Part shown: positions 53,906-64,000 of the stretch, piece after piece | How positions within the stretch are numbered: position 1 is the stretch's first letter | How the letters are laid out: every line of letters begins with the position of its first letter | From: Pegea sp. RAD2-039 | Taxonomy: Eukaryota > Chordata > Thaliacea > Salpida > Salpidae | Assembly: GCA_034620365.1 (NCBI GenBank) | Contig: JAQGEQ010000186.1 | Location: forward strand, 186,001-250,000 | Reading direction: 5' to 3' | Length of the DNA: 64,000 nt | The notes under the pieces: generated by a model | The model's database searches: none | What the model saw: only the letters and a program-made list of their open reading frames with translations | Told to the model about the DNA's origin: nothing | Translations under genes and position numbers: made by a program

Positions 53906-55390
53906 TAAACTACTTGAAATGTTAAATCAAACTTACTTGACTGAATAAGCGATTACGGTTTGGAGTAAAATAAAACAACTCAAAATTTTAAGTATGCATT
54001 AGTCCTTAAAAGTAAAGTTAACATCTAAATTATAATCAATTCTTTCATCTTACAAACAGCCTTAAAAAACTTTATAGTTGGTACAATGGAATTATAGTGA
54101 CTGAAATGAGAACAAAAAATAATTCCATAAGAATCATTTAGTTAAAAAAAATTAATTTAGACACTATACAAAATTGGATTGCTAGAATTAACTAAGAGTA
54201 ATTTTTCCGAAAGTATGTTTATACATATACGTTCTGGGAGATTTACTTTTAAGTAGAAGTATCATACGAAAATATCTCTGGTTTTATTTTCAAAATTATC
54301 TTGCACCTTAACTCAATTAAGTAAAAAAAGTAAAATCAGGTCAGTCAACTAACTGAAAATACAACAAATATACCAATACATATAAGAAACTTTTTTTTAG
54401 TTTTTTAAACTATTTTAACTGAAAATTTAACTAAAATCCTTAGGCAAATTTTTCACTTTTTGAACCCGTTTAAGCGAGTTGAAAACACTCACATAAAACT
54501 AATATTTCTAATGATAGTATTTTCAAATTGCTAATCAAAATAATCTCGGTTTTTTGTAAGACTTTTTCTGTTTAAAAAAAGTGATCAAATAACGCTGCAA
54601 ATATAATTTATTGCAAATTCTTAATCTAACTGTTTAATAAAATATACAAATGAGTAATACTACTGCCTCAACCTTTTTGACTAACTATTTTCAAGTTTGC
54701 TTATATACACGTAATCTGTTCTACAATTATTTCTTGCTATCGATCGCTACTTTAGACAACACGTCAACCATTTCAGAAAAACTTGAACCGCCTTTTCACC
54801 AGGCAGAATCATGATTTCCATCATCATTCACAGCCATCGACTTTGAGGTGCATGTTTGCTGGAATACTTTGCTTATACCCGCGCATTAAGTTTTAATTAT
54901 CGTGTACTGAGCTACCTTCAAGTCTTATGAATTGATACGATGTTAACTAACAACTATGCCTAATCTAAGTTTGTGAATTCGAAAATACAGCTTTTAGAGC
55001 TTGGCAAATTACCATTAATTGTTTAATATTAAGCAATTAGTCTAATATTGTACATCATTATGCAATTATTACTTCAACTGTAATGTATTTTATTAAATAC
55101 TACTTAAACTATATGAAAAATTAAACTAAATCATTAAACAAGATCTTTTTAATTACGCTGAGTACAGTTTTGATGATTCAAAATTCTTTGTGAAGTAATT
55201 CCTTTTATATAAAAACACGAGAAGAACAAGAATGATTTTATTATTCGATTAGCAAATTTTAAAATTATTTACAAGTTTGAAAATTGACTGAATTTGATAA
55301 ATAAAACTTTCAATATACAACAATTCTATAAATAATTTAAAAAATTTTTTGAATCTTTAAATAAAAAAAGTACAACTAATAAATGCTTAA
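53906..55390. other. Intergenic between SURF4 and CAMKMT
   Basis: AT-rich, with a modest higher-complexity stretch at 54710-54960 (containing CGATCG and CCCGCGC) that could be a regulatory island. No exon was recognised. Confidence 0.4.
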
Positions 55391-55391
55391 A

Positions 55392-57028
55392 TTACAAATC
55401 CTTTTGTAACTCAATTAAATATGGAAAATGAAGATTTGGATCGTAACCAGGAAAAGTATTGAGAAAATGCTTATCTAAACAGCTGACTTTGTTACAATAA
55501 TCAGCAGTTTGTTTTACTTTATATAATTTAGATTTACACAAGGCAAGAAAATTTGATAGAGAGTTAGATCTTTGGGGAGAGAAGATAAAAGCTTTACCGG
55601 ATGGTTTTAAAACATGTAAGATAGTAGTGATTAGGTCTTCATGGTTTTCTTCAAAAAATAAACAGTCGGCACAAATAACAAAATCAAAAGATGATAGAAG
55701 ATCCATATAAGTCTCACTATCATCCCATCTCAATTTACGAACATCTACATCATTACAAGATAATGATGGTTTGTTTTCATTTATAATTTCATAAATATTT
55801 TCCAGGCATCTATCATCACCTTCAGTAAGGAATACTGAAGAAGCTAAAGAGTTTAAAGCAAGACACACTCCTGCTAAAGAAGTCTTTCCACCTCCAAGTT
55901 CTATAACTCGCTTTCCTTCAAACAAATCTTTGTTTTCGAGACAGTAATATGCCATAACCTCTTCTGATGGCCACAAGCAAATGTTTCCTGTGTTGTTATA
56001 TGAAGTTATATCCTGTTAAAAATAATGAATAGAGATGGAGGCAAGCTTTATTGCAAGCAAATTAACTGTCACCACATGAATGAAATGTTTTATGCAATTT
56101 TAGATATAAAAAGTTCCAAGAAAAGTAAAATGATGAAAAGCAAATTACGAAAACATGATTTTTATATAAACAAATGATCAATACTCATAAAGTTCTTTTT
56201 ATTTAAAGTTAAAAGATTAATTAAATAATTTTTATAGTCATATAAACTATAAAATTATATTTAGAAATGAAATCAGTTGATAATCAAACAAATAAATTAG
56301 TATTTAATCCAAACTAAAGGTTTCAAATCTTATTTTCAAAATGAATCTAAGAAATTATCAATTGGGTTGATTTATATTTGATAAAAACTAAATTATTGAA
56401 AGCAATTTAGATGATTTTATTAGTAAGCATGATAGCAGCCTGCTATAAAAGCAAAAGATACAAAATGTTGAATAATTATGAAGAGGAAAAGTTACCTGAA
56501 AGAAACTATTGTATGGGATGTTCCTGAAAAATATCAATTTTTTGGCACTTAAACATTAAAATATCCACAAAGTCATTTTTTAAACAGTTTTGTTTTGAAG
56601 AATTAAAAAAAAAAGACAAAAAGGAAGATTTATTTAAACCTATAATAAATCCTATTTAGGAAAAGTTGTTAATCAAAAGTTTTAAATAAAAAAATCAGTG
56701 TCTGTTTTTAGATAAACAAAATTTGTTACAACTGAAAAACAAAAATAACTTAGAAAGTTCTTACCTTAAGATTTATTACTTCATCTTTAGATTTTATTAA
56801 AATTGTTGAAAATTCTTCAAAATCATCACAACAAAACAACTTCCAGTCATTTTCATGATGATTTATTTTGGATTTAAAAGAATCTTTGACTTGAAACAAA
56901 CCAAAAGTTTCAAAACTTCGAACAGAATGCTTAAATAGTTGGTTATTCTTATTTTTATTTATCAACTTTTTATTCAATATTGCATTTTGTAGAATTTTCC
57001 ATCGAGAATTTGATTTTGATTCAGACAT
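55392..57028 (-). CDS. CAMKMT: Calmodulin-lysine N-methyltransferase
   Basis: Class I SAM-dependent methyltransferase of the METTL21-like group; family members trimethylate Lys115 of calmodulin. Two exons, 57028-56765 and 56012-55392, are spliced in phase 0 to give about 294 residues (human 323). Exon 1 carries the N-terminal RWKILQNAILNKK and VRSFETFGLF. Exon 2 carries NNTGNICLWPSEEVMAYYC, the SAM-binding motif I VIELGGGKTSLAG, a downstream LRWDD, the FDFVICADCLFF motif and GKAFIFSPQRSNSL. It ends with LHFPYLIELQKDL, close to the human C-terminus. A mini-exon in the 752-bp intron was considered and is not needed. Codon use is AT-rich, unlike the 29-42 kb genes. Confidence 0.94.
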
Positions 57029-57029
57029 T

Positions 57030-59815
57030 TAAATTGAATATTAAAAAATATAATCAACAAGTTTCTATCAATAAAATTTTTATAAAAGGCCCTTAAATTG
57101 AAAAAAAGATTAATATGAAGAATTTATTAAATAATTAATAAACAATTATAATGTAAGCAAAATTAAAATTCGTTTTTAAATTTAGAATTATCGTTTAGTT
57201 CACATAATAGATAAGAAATATTTTAAATCACAAAAAATACAAATTAATAACATATCAAATCTTATTGAAGATAATAAGATAAAAATAATGAAAAAAAAAC
57301 TTAAGAACAGTTTTTAAACATTTAAAAGGCAAAATAAAAATTAAGTTTTTAATAATAAAAAGGTTTCGGGTATTTTTAGGGTTTTGCAAATTAAAAATAT
57401 TAGAAATATTTTTTAAATGAAACCAACTGTCATAATTCTTAACTATGTATAGTTTTGTTAATAACGATAAAATAATTAATGATACTTTTAACTGAAATAG
57501 AAAAAAATTATAAAATTTACAATTAAGTCAATATATCAGATTATTCGTTTAAAATGTATTAAAAGCAGTTTTCAATCACAGGTTTCGTAAATATTTTATA
57601 ATGCGATTTTAAAAGTGACAAATTTGTCTTTTTATCCATAATGAAGTTTTAATAAGTAGTTTTATAAATTAAGTTTATACATATCGAAAATACCTCTTAG
57701 AATTGAAACATTCAGTAAAAAAAATTAATTTTAAAGCCAACTGTAATTTCCAACTTTATACTTCTTTAAAGTAGACAATTTTTAAGCAGTTTTATTGATA
57801 ATTAAGTAAGACTACAATTGTGAATACATCGTCTCAAAATAGTTACAATAAATTTCTAGATCTTTTTTAGATTATAATTCTTAAAATATTTTATCTTTTA
57901 CAATCACTCCCATAATTTCTTTTATTCTTACTAGTAAGGTGCCTATACTAAATCTCACTGTGATTTTGCTAAATCAAAAAACTATTTGGTCTTAAAAAGG
58001 TCTTAAAAATCATTCAGGCATGGTTGAATTTTGCTAGAAGTTTTTAGTGGAACAACAGAAATTACATGAAAAAGAATAGCTGTTTAAAAAAGTACGTATT
58101 TTTTAAAGTTTATAAATTTAAAACATAAACTTTAAAAAGTGATCTACTTTGCTATGAAATTTCTATGTTCCCAATAAATGATAAATTAACTGCTTCAAAT
58201 ACCGAAAAACGAAACATAAACAACAATCATTGTTTGAAATGATGTAATCATGTTTTTATTGAGGTTTAAACTTGTAAACATACGACCTTAATATCTGACA
58301 ACAGTTCTTAGACAATAATAAGAAACAACGATTGCTTCAATCGCTTATTAAAATGTGATAATACCCAAAACTGTCTTCTGCTAGAATTATTCTGTCTGAT
58401 TCAGCCTCGTCGAGTGCTGCGGTTGAAAACTTTTGACTCATAAAAATTGTTTTTACGTTTTGGAACTTGTAGTTATGTTCGTTTATATCATAAGTTTTTA
58501 GTCTCAACATTGGAGCTGCTCGCTAAAAATATTAAAACTCCGTATTATTATTTCAACGTTTTAATGATATCAGTGAAAAGGCAGAAAGATTAAGGCAATA
58601 AAGCCAAGGAAGCTACAGCCTAAAGGCTTGGAGAAGGTGTTAGCATAAGCGTTAAATACTATTTGGTGTTTTTACGCACATTAACAAACAAAATTCTCCT
58701 TTTTTTTCTGTAGCTTTTGTCGAAGGGCATTTCAAGGAAGAAATTTACTAAATTGAAGACTAGAAATACTATTATTGTACTATTAGAAATTTTATACGCG
58801 AAAGCAATGATGATGAGCTATTGTTAAGAAGATTGAACTGCTAGAGGAAGTCTGATGTTATCCTGATGAAAGAAAAACAACGTTTCATTTTGAAAAAAGT
58901 TAAATAGAATACTTATATGTTATGGATTTTAAAAGTATACTTTTTTTGGGATGATAAGTTTTTACAAATTGAAGAGCTAAATCAACTAGTTTGTCATCCT
59001 TCTAAATTTAGAATAGAATTTCTAGTTTACAAATCAAAGTTTTGGTCACTATATGTAAAAAGTATTTATATTTGATAAAAGAAATATTATATTTCCATCT
59101 ATTCATACTGTTGCATATTATTACTGAGCAAAATTTATGATATCTTTACTAATTTATATTAGTTGTAGAATTTAGTGTATTTCATAAATAAATTTACATC
59201 AAAATAATACAAAAATATCTTGATATAATCTTTATTTAATACTTTTAAAAATTGCTATATAACTTTCAAACAGTTTTATAAAGAAATTAAAGTCGAATAT
59301 ATTAATGACGTCTAATAAAACAAAAAACAGATTTGAATCGATGAAAGCTTTTTGATTATAGAGTTACAACTTTAATTAAAACATCAATTATTAAAATATG
59401 GACTAACAACTTGTTTAACTCAGTGGCGAGATGTAAAATACACAACATTTTTTTAAGTAGCTACTAAAAATACAAACTTCTATAAAAATTAAAACCTTTT
59501 AATTAAACTTTAATAAAAGTCATATTTTTTTCAATTATTAACTTTTTAAATAATTTTAACAGTTTTAGGTAAATAGAATTATTGCCTTATGATAAAATTA
59601 GTTAAAGTATATAAGTACACAGAAAAAACAAACAACAAAATACTGCTAAGTTTAAACATTTGCAAAAATAAATTAGTTAAAGATTAATAAATAAACACAA
59701 CAAAAGCCATTTTTGTACATGATTTTAAAAAGCAATATTCAAAGTTAGTTCATCAATCAATTAAAGGACTCTTCTGATATTTCTAAATTAGGGGAAGCAC
59801 CAACAAATTCAACAT
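57030..59815. other. Intergenic between CAMKMT and METTL27-like gene
   Basis: Mostly AT-rich. Stretches at 58380-58460 and 58570-58670 are of higher complexity and may be regulatory or old insertions. No exon or RNA gene was supported. Confidence 0.4.
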
Positions 59816-59817
59816 TA

Positions 59818-60501
59818 TTAAGCCAACTTTTGAAAGCAAAAGATTTTTGCCAATAACGGCTTTTGATGATTATCAAAATCCATATCAAAATATTTTGCTT
59901 CAAATGTTTTTATTTCAATTAATTTTTTATCTTTCAATAACTGTGAAGCCACTTCATTCATTTCTTTTTGATATTCACTAGCCTGTTGGTTGAAACGAGT
60001 AGAATAAACAACATAACCGCTCGATTTAATGACTCGTACCAACTCATTCAAAACTACCGGTTGAAGATGAGAAGGTCCAAAACCACCACAACAAACTACA
60101 CAATCATAAGTATTATCAGAAATATCTAACCGTGTTTCAGGGTAAATATACATATCAGTTAGCTTTTCATATCTATTTTTTTCTTTTGCTACTGCTAACA
60201 TACCTTCACTACCATCAATTCCATGAATTTTACCTTTAAAACCAGCTTTCATTAAACCATCAGCAACCAAACCTGTGCCACAAACCATATCTAAGACCAA
60301 CGTATTTTCACTTTTACTTGTCATTATTTCCATAGCAGTTTCTGCGACCACTGCTGGTGTCCCATAACCCATTCCTACAAAATCTTTTTCATATTCAGAG
60401 GCCAGTTTTGTGTAATTAGTTATAGTATTTTGTTCACTGGTTAAGTCTATATACTCTCCATAAATTTTATTCAATAATTCTTTTTTATTCGATTGAGCCA
60501 T
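59818..60501 (-). CDS. METTL27 (WBSCR27)-like SAM-dependent methyltransferase
   Basis: A single uninterrupted 227-codon frame from ATG at 60501. It is a class I methyltransferase of the METTL27/Williams-Beuren type (human METTL27 is 245 aa). The N-terminus has YTKLASEYEKDFVGMGYGTP. Motif I is LVLDMVCGTGLVADGL, where the usual DxGCGTG is DMVCGTG, as family members commonly lack the first Gly. Then GKIHGIDGSEGMLAVAKEK (motif post-I), YDCVVCCGGFGPSHLQP, LNELVRVIKSSGYVVYSTR and a Lys-rich C-terminus. The substrate is unknown in the family. No introns are present, whereas every other protein gene here has at least one; this may be ancestral, a retrocopy or a tandem-family trait. The start was chosen as the first in-frame ATG after AT-rich sequence. 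Confidence 0.9.
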   Translation of the reverse strand: MAQSNKKELLNKIYGEYIDLTSEQNTITNYTKLASEYEKDFVGMGYGTPAVVAETAMEIMTSKSENTLVLDMVCGTGLVADGLMKAGFKGKIHGIDGSEGMLAVAKEKNRYEKLTDMYIYPETRLDISDNTYDCVVCCGGFGPSHLQPVVLNELVRVIKSSGYVVYSTRFNQQASEYQKEMNEVASQLLKDKKLIEIKTFEAKYFDMDFDNHQKPLLAKIFCFQKLA

Positions 60502-62105
60502 TACTTTTAATCACTTTTTATTAAAATAAAAATCTGTTGATAGTATAAATAATTTATAAAAAAGTATTATTCATAAAATTATTAATTATGATTTAAATTG
60601 GAAATTTATATTAAAAAGATATTATTTTTGATAACAATATAAAAAACCCATAACATTAAGGTGACTAATAATATGATAATTTTATTAACCAAAAAAAAAT
60701 TATTTATTTTGAAATTTTCATAAAATATTAAAAATATAAAACTATATTTGTTAAAAGTATAAAATACATTAAAAGTTTATTTTATACAAAATTTGTTTAA
60801 ATAGTTACATACAAAATTAGTTAATTTAGTTATTTAGTTTATATATAAGCTGGTTAAAAATCAAATATCAAATAATTTTAAATCAATTAATTATGCAACT
60901 AAATAAAAAAATATTTGAAAAAAGTTATAGATTTATGCTTTTATTATAAATGAAAAGAATTCCTGCGAAAATTTCCTTCAGTTTAATAAGTCGTTTAATA
61001 AACAAAAATTATTTTCAGCTAATTTAAATAAAATCTTACAAAAGTAGTTTTACTATTTTTTAATTTTTTCGTATTACTAACAACAAAAATGTCATCAGTT
61101 AAATAAATATTGCATAAAAATATCAAAGTTTTATAGAAATTAAACAAAAAATTTTGTTAATTCCTTTATTAAATTAAATTACAAAATTTTATTTAAAAAA
61201 CAAAATAAATATTTATAAATTTCAACTATTTTTTCGAGTTTAATTCTTAAATAGTTTTTTTTACCTTACTTACGTTCGAAGCGATACAATTAAATTTTAT
61301 TTATCCTTTATCATTAATTATTTAATTTATTATTATGAAGTTATTTAAAATGACAAATGCTAGCTTTTTTATTTGTTGTTATGATTTTTGGTTTTGCATC
61401 TTGATTTAGTTTCGTATTTTTTTATCAAAATGGCCCATTTATCTATATTCTAAGATTTTTAAAACTTGAAATTTTTCAAATCGTGATAAAGATAAAGGAT
61501 TTGGCAAAAGTTCAGTTTAACTCATATAAGATTGATAGGAAAGTATAAATTAAAATATTTTAAATATAATTGATACTTGGTGTATACAGAAAAACCTTTG
61601 TTTTAAATAGTTTAATTCTCTTTTATCATACTTAAATTTGTTTTTTCCTTTATTGTCAAATTGTTGATTGATATTTTTCTAAACGAAGGTTTATTTCAGA
61701 GTTTATTTCATGTTTTCATCCAACTTTAAATAAAATATACTTTATTAAAGTTAGAAATAAATCCTATAGTTTCAGATGATATTTATAAGTCCAATAACTC
61801 AAAAACTTTTCCTCCAAAAATATTTGACCTTCAGCCACTCTGAAAGTTTATTGAAGAGATCTTTAAAAAGATTACAATTCTTTAGATGAGCAACCAAAAT
61901 AATTTTCGATCTAACAATTTGACCTTCAAATATTTAAATCGTTATAATCCTTTTTCCTGAGTAAAATAAAGAATTTTTCAAGAAATCAAAATTAACAATG
62001 CTTAATTTCTAAAAGAATATTTATTAATAATTTTCAGATATATTTCCAAAATGTAATAATATTTTAAATATTCTATATTTTTAGTTTGGTAAGTTTATTT
62101 ATTTA
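60502..62105. other. AT-rich intergenic
   Basis: Very AT-rich; no exon, RNA gene or repeat was recognised. Confidence 0.5.
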
Positions 62106-62107
62106 TT

Positions 62108-62226
62108 TCAATAAATGCAAAGGAACGTGTCTGAAGAGAGCACCTCTCGCTAACACACATTCTCACAAATAACATCTATTGAGTTAGAAATACAGAAAGC
62201 AAAAGATGTAACACATGGTATTTCAG
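62108..62226 (-). mobile_element. 5'-truncated LINE 3' tail, copy 3
   Basis: About 120 bases match the tail of the 1.25-3.2 kb LINE in the same orientation: CTGAAATACCATGTGTTACA, GAGAATGTGTGTTAGCGAGA, the GGTGCTCTCTTCAG hairpin region and the end CCTTTGCATTTATT. It is followed by repeats of AAATA (AAATAAATAAATAAA) at its 3' end. It contains no coding sequence. Confidence 0.88.
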
Positions 62227-62229
62227 TTT

Positions 62230-64000
62230 TGAAGAGATAAAGTTTATTTTCTATTAATTAAACAAATTAAGTTTAAATTACAAATCTTTAATGATAAAAA
62301 GTTAAACAGATTACTTACTTTTTGAACATAAGTGAGAAAATCTAGCAGAAATATTCACTTATAATTAGAGGTACAACGAAGCGTGGATACATTTGATTGA
62401 TTTTAAAGCCGTAAAGTTCTTTAGGAAATGAAATTACATAAAAAGCAACAAACCTTATTTCAGAAAATGTGCGGTGCTTAGTTATATGTAGTCAGAAGTT
62501 TTCAACTTGTTGAACATACAGTTTTCATACAGTGTTTAGAGTTTAAACAAAGTGCTTCATTTTATGTAAAGTAACATTATTTTGCTTTCTCTAAATATTT
62601 AAACAATTTATCTTCCTGTTGACATTATACATCAACTATTTATTTTGTACATGCATTTTTCCTCAAAATAACAATATCTACTATCAACAAAACATGTTTA
62701 TAGTTTCAAATAATTTACAACAGAAACACAATCATGTAAAATCGAACATAGCCATTTATAGTGTTTAAAGAAGAACTTTTTAGATTTAATAATAAACTTT
62801 AAAAAACTGCTTTTATGTTGTGTTTGTTATCATCATACATCTGATTTATTATTTTTGCATAATTTTATTTGTTATACTGTTCAATAAATCTTTACAGTAA
62901 AATACAGTTTCTGTTTTATTTGTCTTAGTGTTCTTTTAACATGATGTGGATAGTTAATAGAGTTAGTTGAACTTTGAATAACTTTTATAGAATATTTGTT
63001 TAAGCTTATGACCAGTGTATAAATAAAAGATATTGTTAAGTACTCAAATATTACAACTTCTTAATTTAAATCATAATTTTATTCACTTTAAGTTTTTAAA
63101 TTAAACATTTTATTACAAATTTACTAATGTCATTATTTAAAATTTTAAACTTTTATGATTAAGTGTCTTGTTAGATCAAATTTTAATATAAAATGAAAAT
63201 TAGTAATAAAAATATCTGTTTCAACCTTTTAAATCTTTTCAAGCATATTTTTCAAGTTGTAAAATAAGACTAAGTCTTTTAAGCAATCAATTAGTTTTTA
63301 GGAATACTTAATAGAAACCCCAATTGATGAAAGCAATTGAACCTTATTAAACATCAACTAAAACTGTTTGTAATTTGATTTTGACTTTTTTTAAATTACA
63401 AAAGTCATAAAGTGTAGATAAAAAATCCAAATTTTCAGAAAAATTTAATCGAAAAAAAAACCGAAAAATAATTTTTGTATTTTCATTTGTTAAAGAAATA
63501 GATAAATGAAACTATTTTTATTTGTCTTCTAACATTTTAGTTGATAGACTTGGGAATTAGCTTCAAATCAAGTCTAAAACATCAACTAAACTATTTGGTA
63601 TCCTAATTATTTTAATTATTAAGCAAAAGTTTAAAAAGTAAGAATATTTTTAAATTGTTCTAATTTTATGCTTTACTAGTTTTATAAAAAATCTGTTTTT
63701 ATTAAAAAACTGTTGAAGTTCATTTATACAACCGAAACAATCAAAACTTGGAAATAGTTTGAACATTGTAATATAACCGTGAAAAATAATTAAATGTCCC
63801 GCTTCGACATCTTTAAAAATTATTCAACCAGTAATTCTAATCTAGTTTTAATTTATCGGTTTTGTGTCAAACATGGTTTTATCAACTGAATATTCTTTGA
63901 AAAAATTGTTTTGACATAAAGGTAAAAATTTGAAGAAGCAATTAATCTTTTATAATTTCCCAAAAATTTGGATTTAATGAATTATCTTAAAAGTCTTTGT
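62230..64000. other. AT-rich intergenic to window end
   Basis: No feature was recognised after the LINE tail. Confidence 0.5.

Noticed and set aside
56493-56520. Middle mini-exon of CAMKMT (NIPYNSFFQ frame)
   Set aside because: The only AG acceptor gives 28 nt and breaks the frame, while direct joining of 56765 to 56012 reproduces the family sequence.

Overview
The window is nuclear DNA of an animal. The genes are intron-rich, and they include a LAR-type receptor tyrosine phosphatase (3 Ig + 8 FN3 + 2 PTP domains), XPC, SEC31, SURF4, calmodulin-lysine N-methyltransferase and a FAM117/GLCCI1 relative. The snRNAs are metazoan-type U6. Intergenic DNA is very AT-rich, while the exons and tiny introns of the 29-42 kb block are much richer in GC. 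I cannot name the species; an AT-rich invertebrate fits, and nothing seen separates a non-bilaterian from a bilaterian. Layout, left to right: 0.4-0.78 kb, a tRNA-like (SINE-type) element on the minus strand. 1.25-3.24 kb, a dead 5'-truncated LINE on the minus strand with a 3' tail hairpin. 3.2-8 kb, mostly AT-rich, with two weak exon candidates at 4.2-4.6 kb. 8-13.2 kb, a FAM117/GLCCI1-like gene (minus). 13.2-20.6 kb, AT-rich, with one GC island at 16.3-16.6 kb. 20.6-24.4 kb, XPC/Rad4 (plus, 17 exons) with a U6 gene inside an intron. 27.2 kb, a LINE 3' tail. 27.7-33.5 kb, SEC31 (plus, 26 exons), also with a U6 gene inside an intron. 34.6-44.1 kb, the LAR-type phosphatase (minus, 37 exons), convergent with SEC31. 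45.9-49.6 kb, a duplicated block carrying two more U6 genes. 50.6-52.6 kb, SURF4 (minus). 55.4-57.0 kb, CAMKMT (minus). 59.8-60.5 kb, a single-exon METTL27-like methyltransferase (minus). 62.1 kb, a third LINE tail. The genes are housekeeping or signalling loci and do not form one pathway. SEC31 (COPII outer coat) and SURF4 (ER cargo receptor) both act at ER exit, but they lie about 17 kb apart. The most unusual content is at motif level in 28-43 kb. The palindrome TGACGTCA is present at far above chance. In a set of introns of about 47-49 bp it forms part of a fixed unit, TGACGTCATCAAC, 12-14 bases before the acceptor AG, which looks like a branch-point element. Separately, RFX X-box-like palindromes, GTTRCC(1-3 nt)RGYAAC, occur singly and as three unrelated tandem arrays: one coding and two intronic, one of which fills a whole intron. 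The phosphatase D1 catalytic loop reads [10 protein letters not shown], with Ala where Ser/Thr is nearly invariant. All exon boundaries were read by hand from splice signals, reading phase and protein similarity recalled from memory; they may be off by a base and no database search was run.
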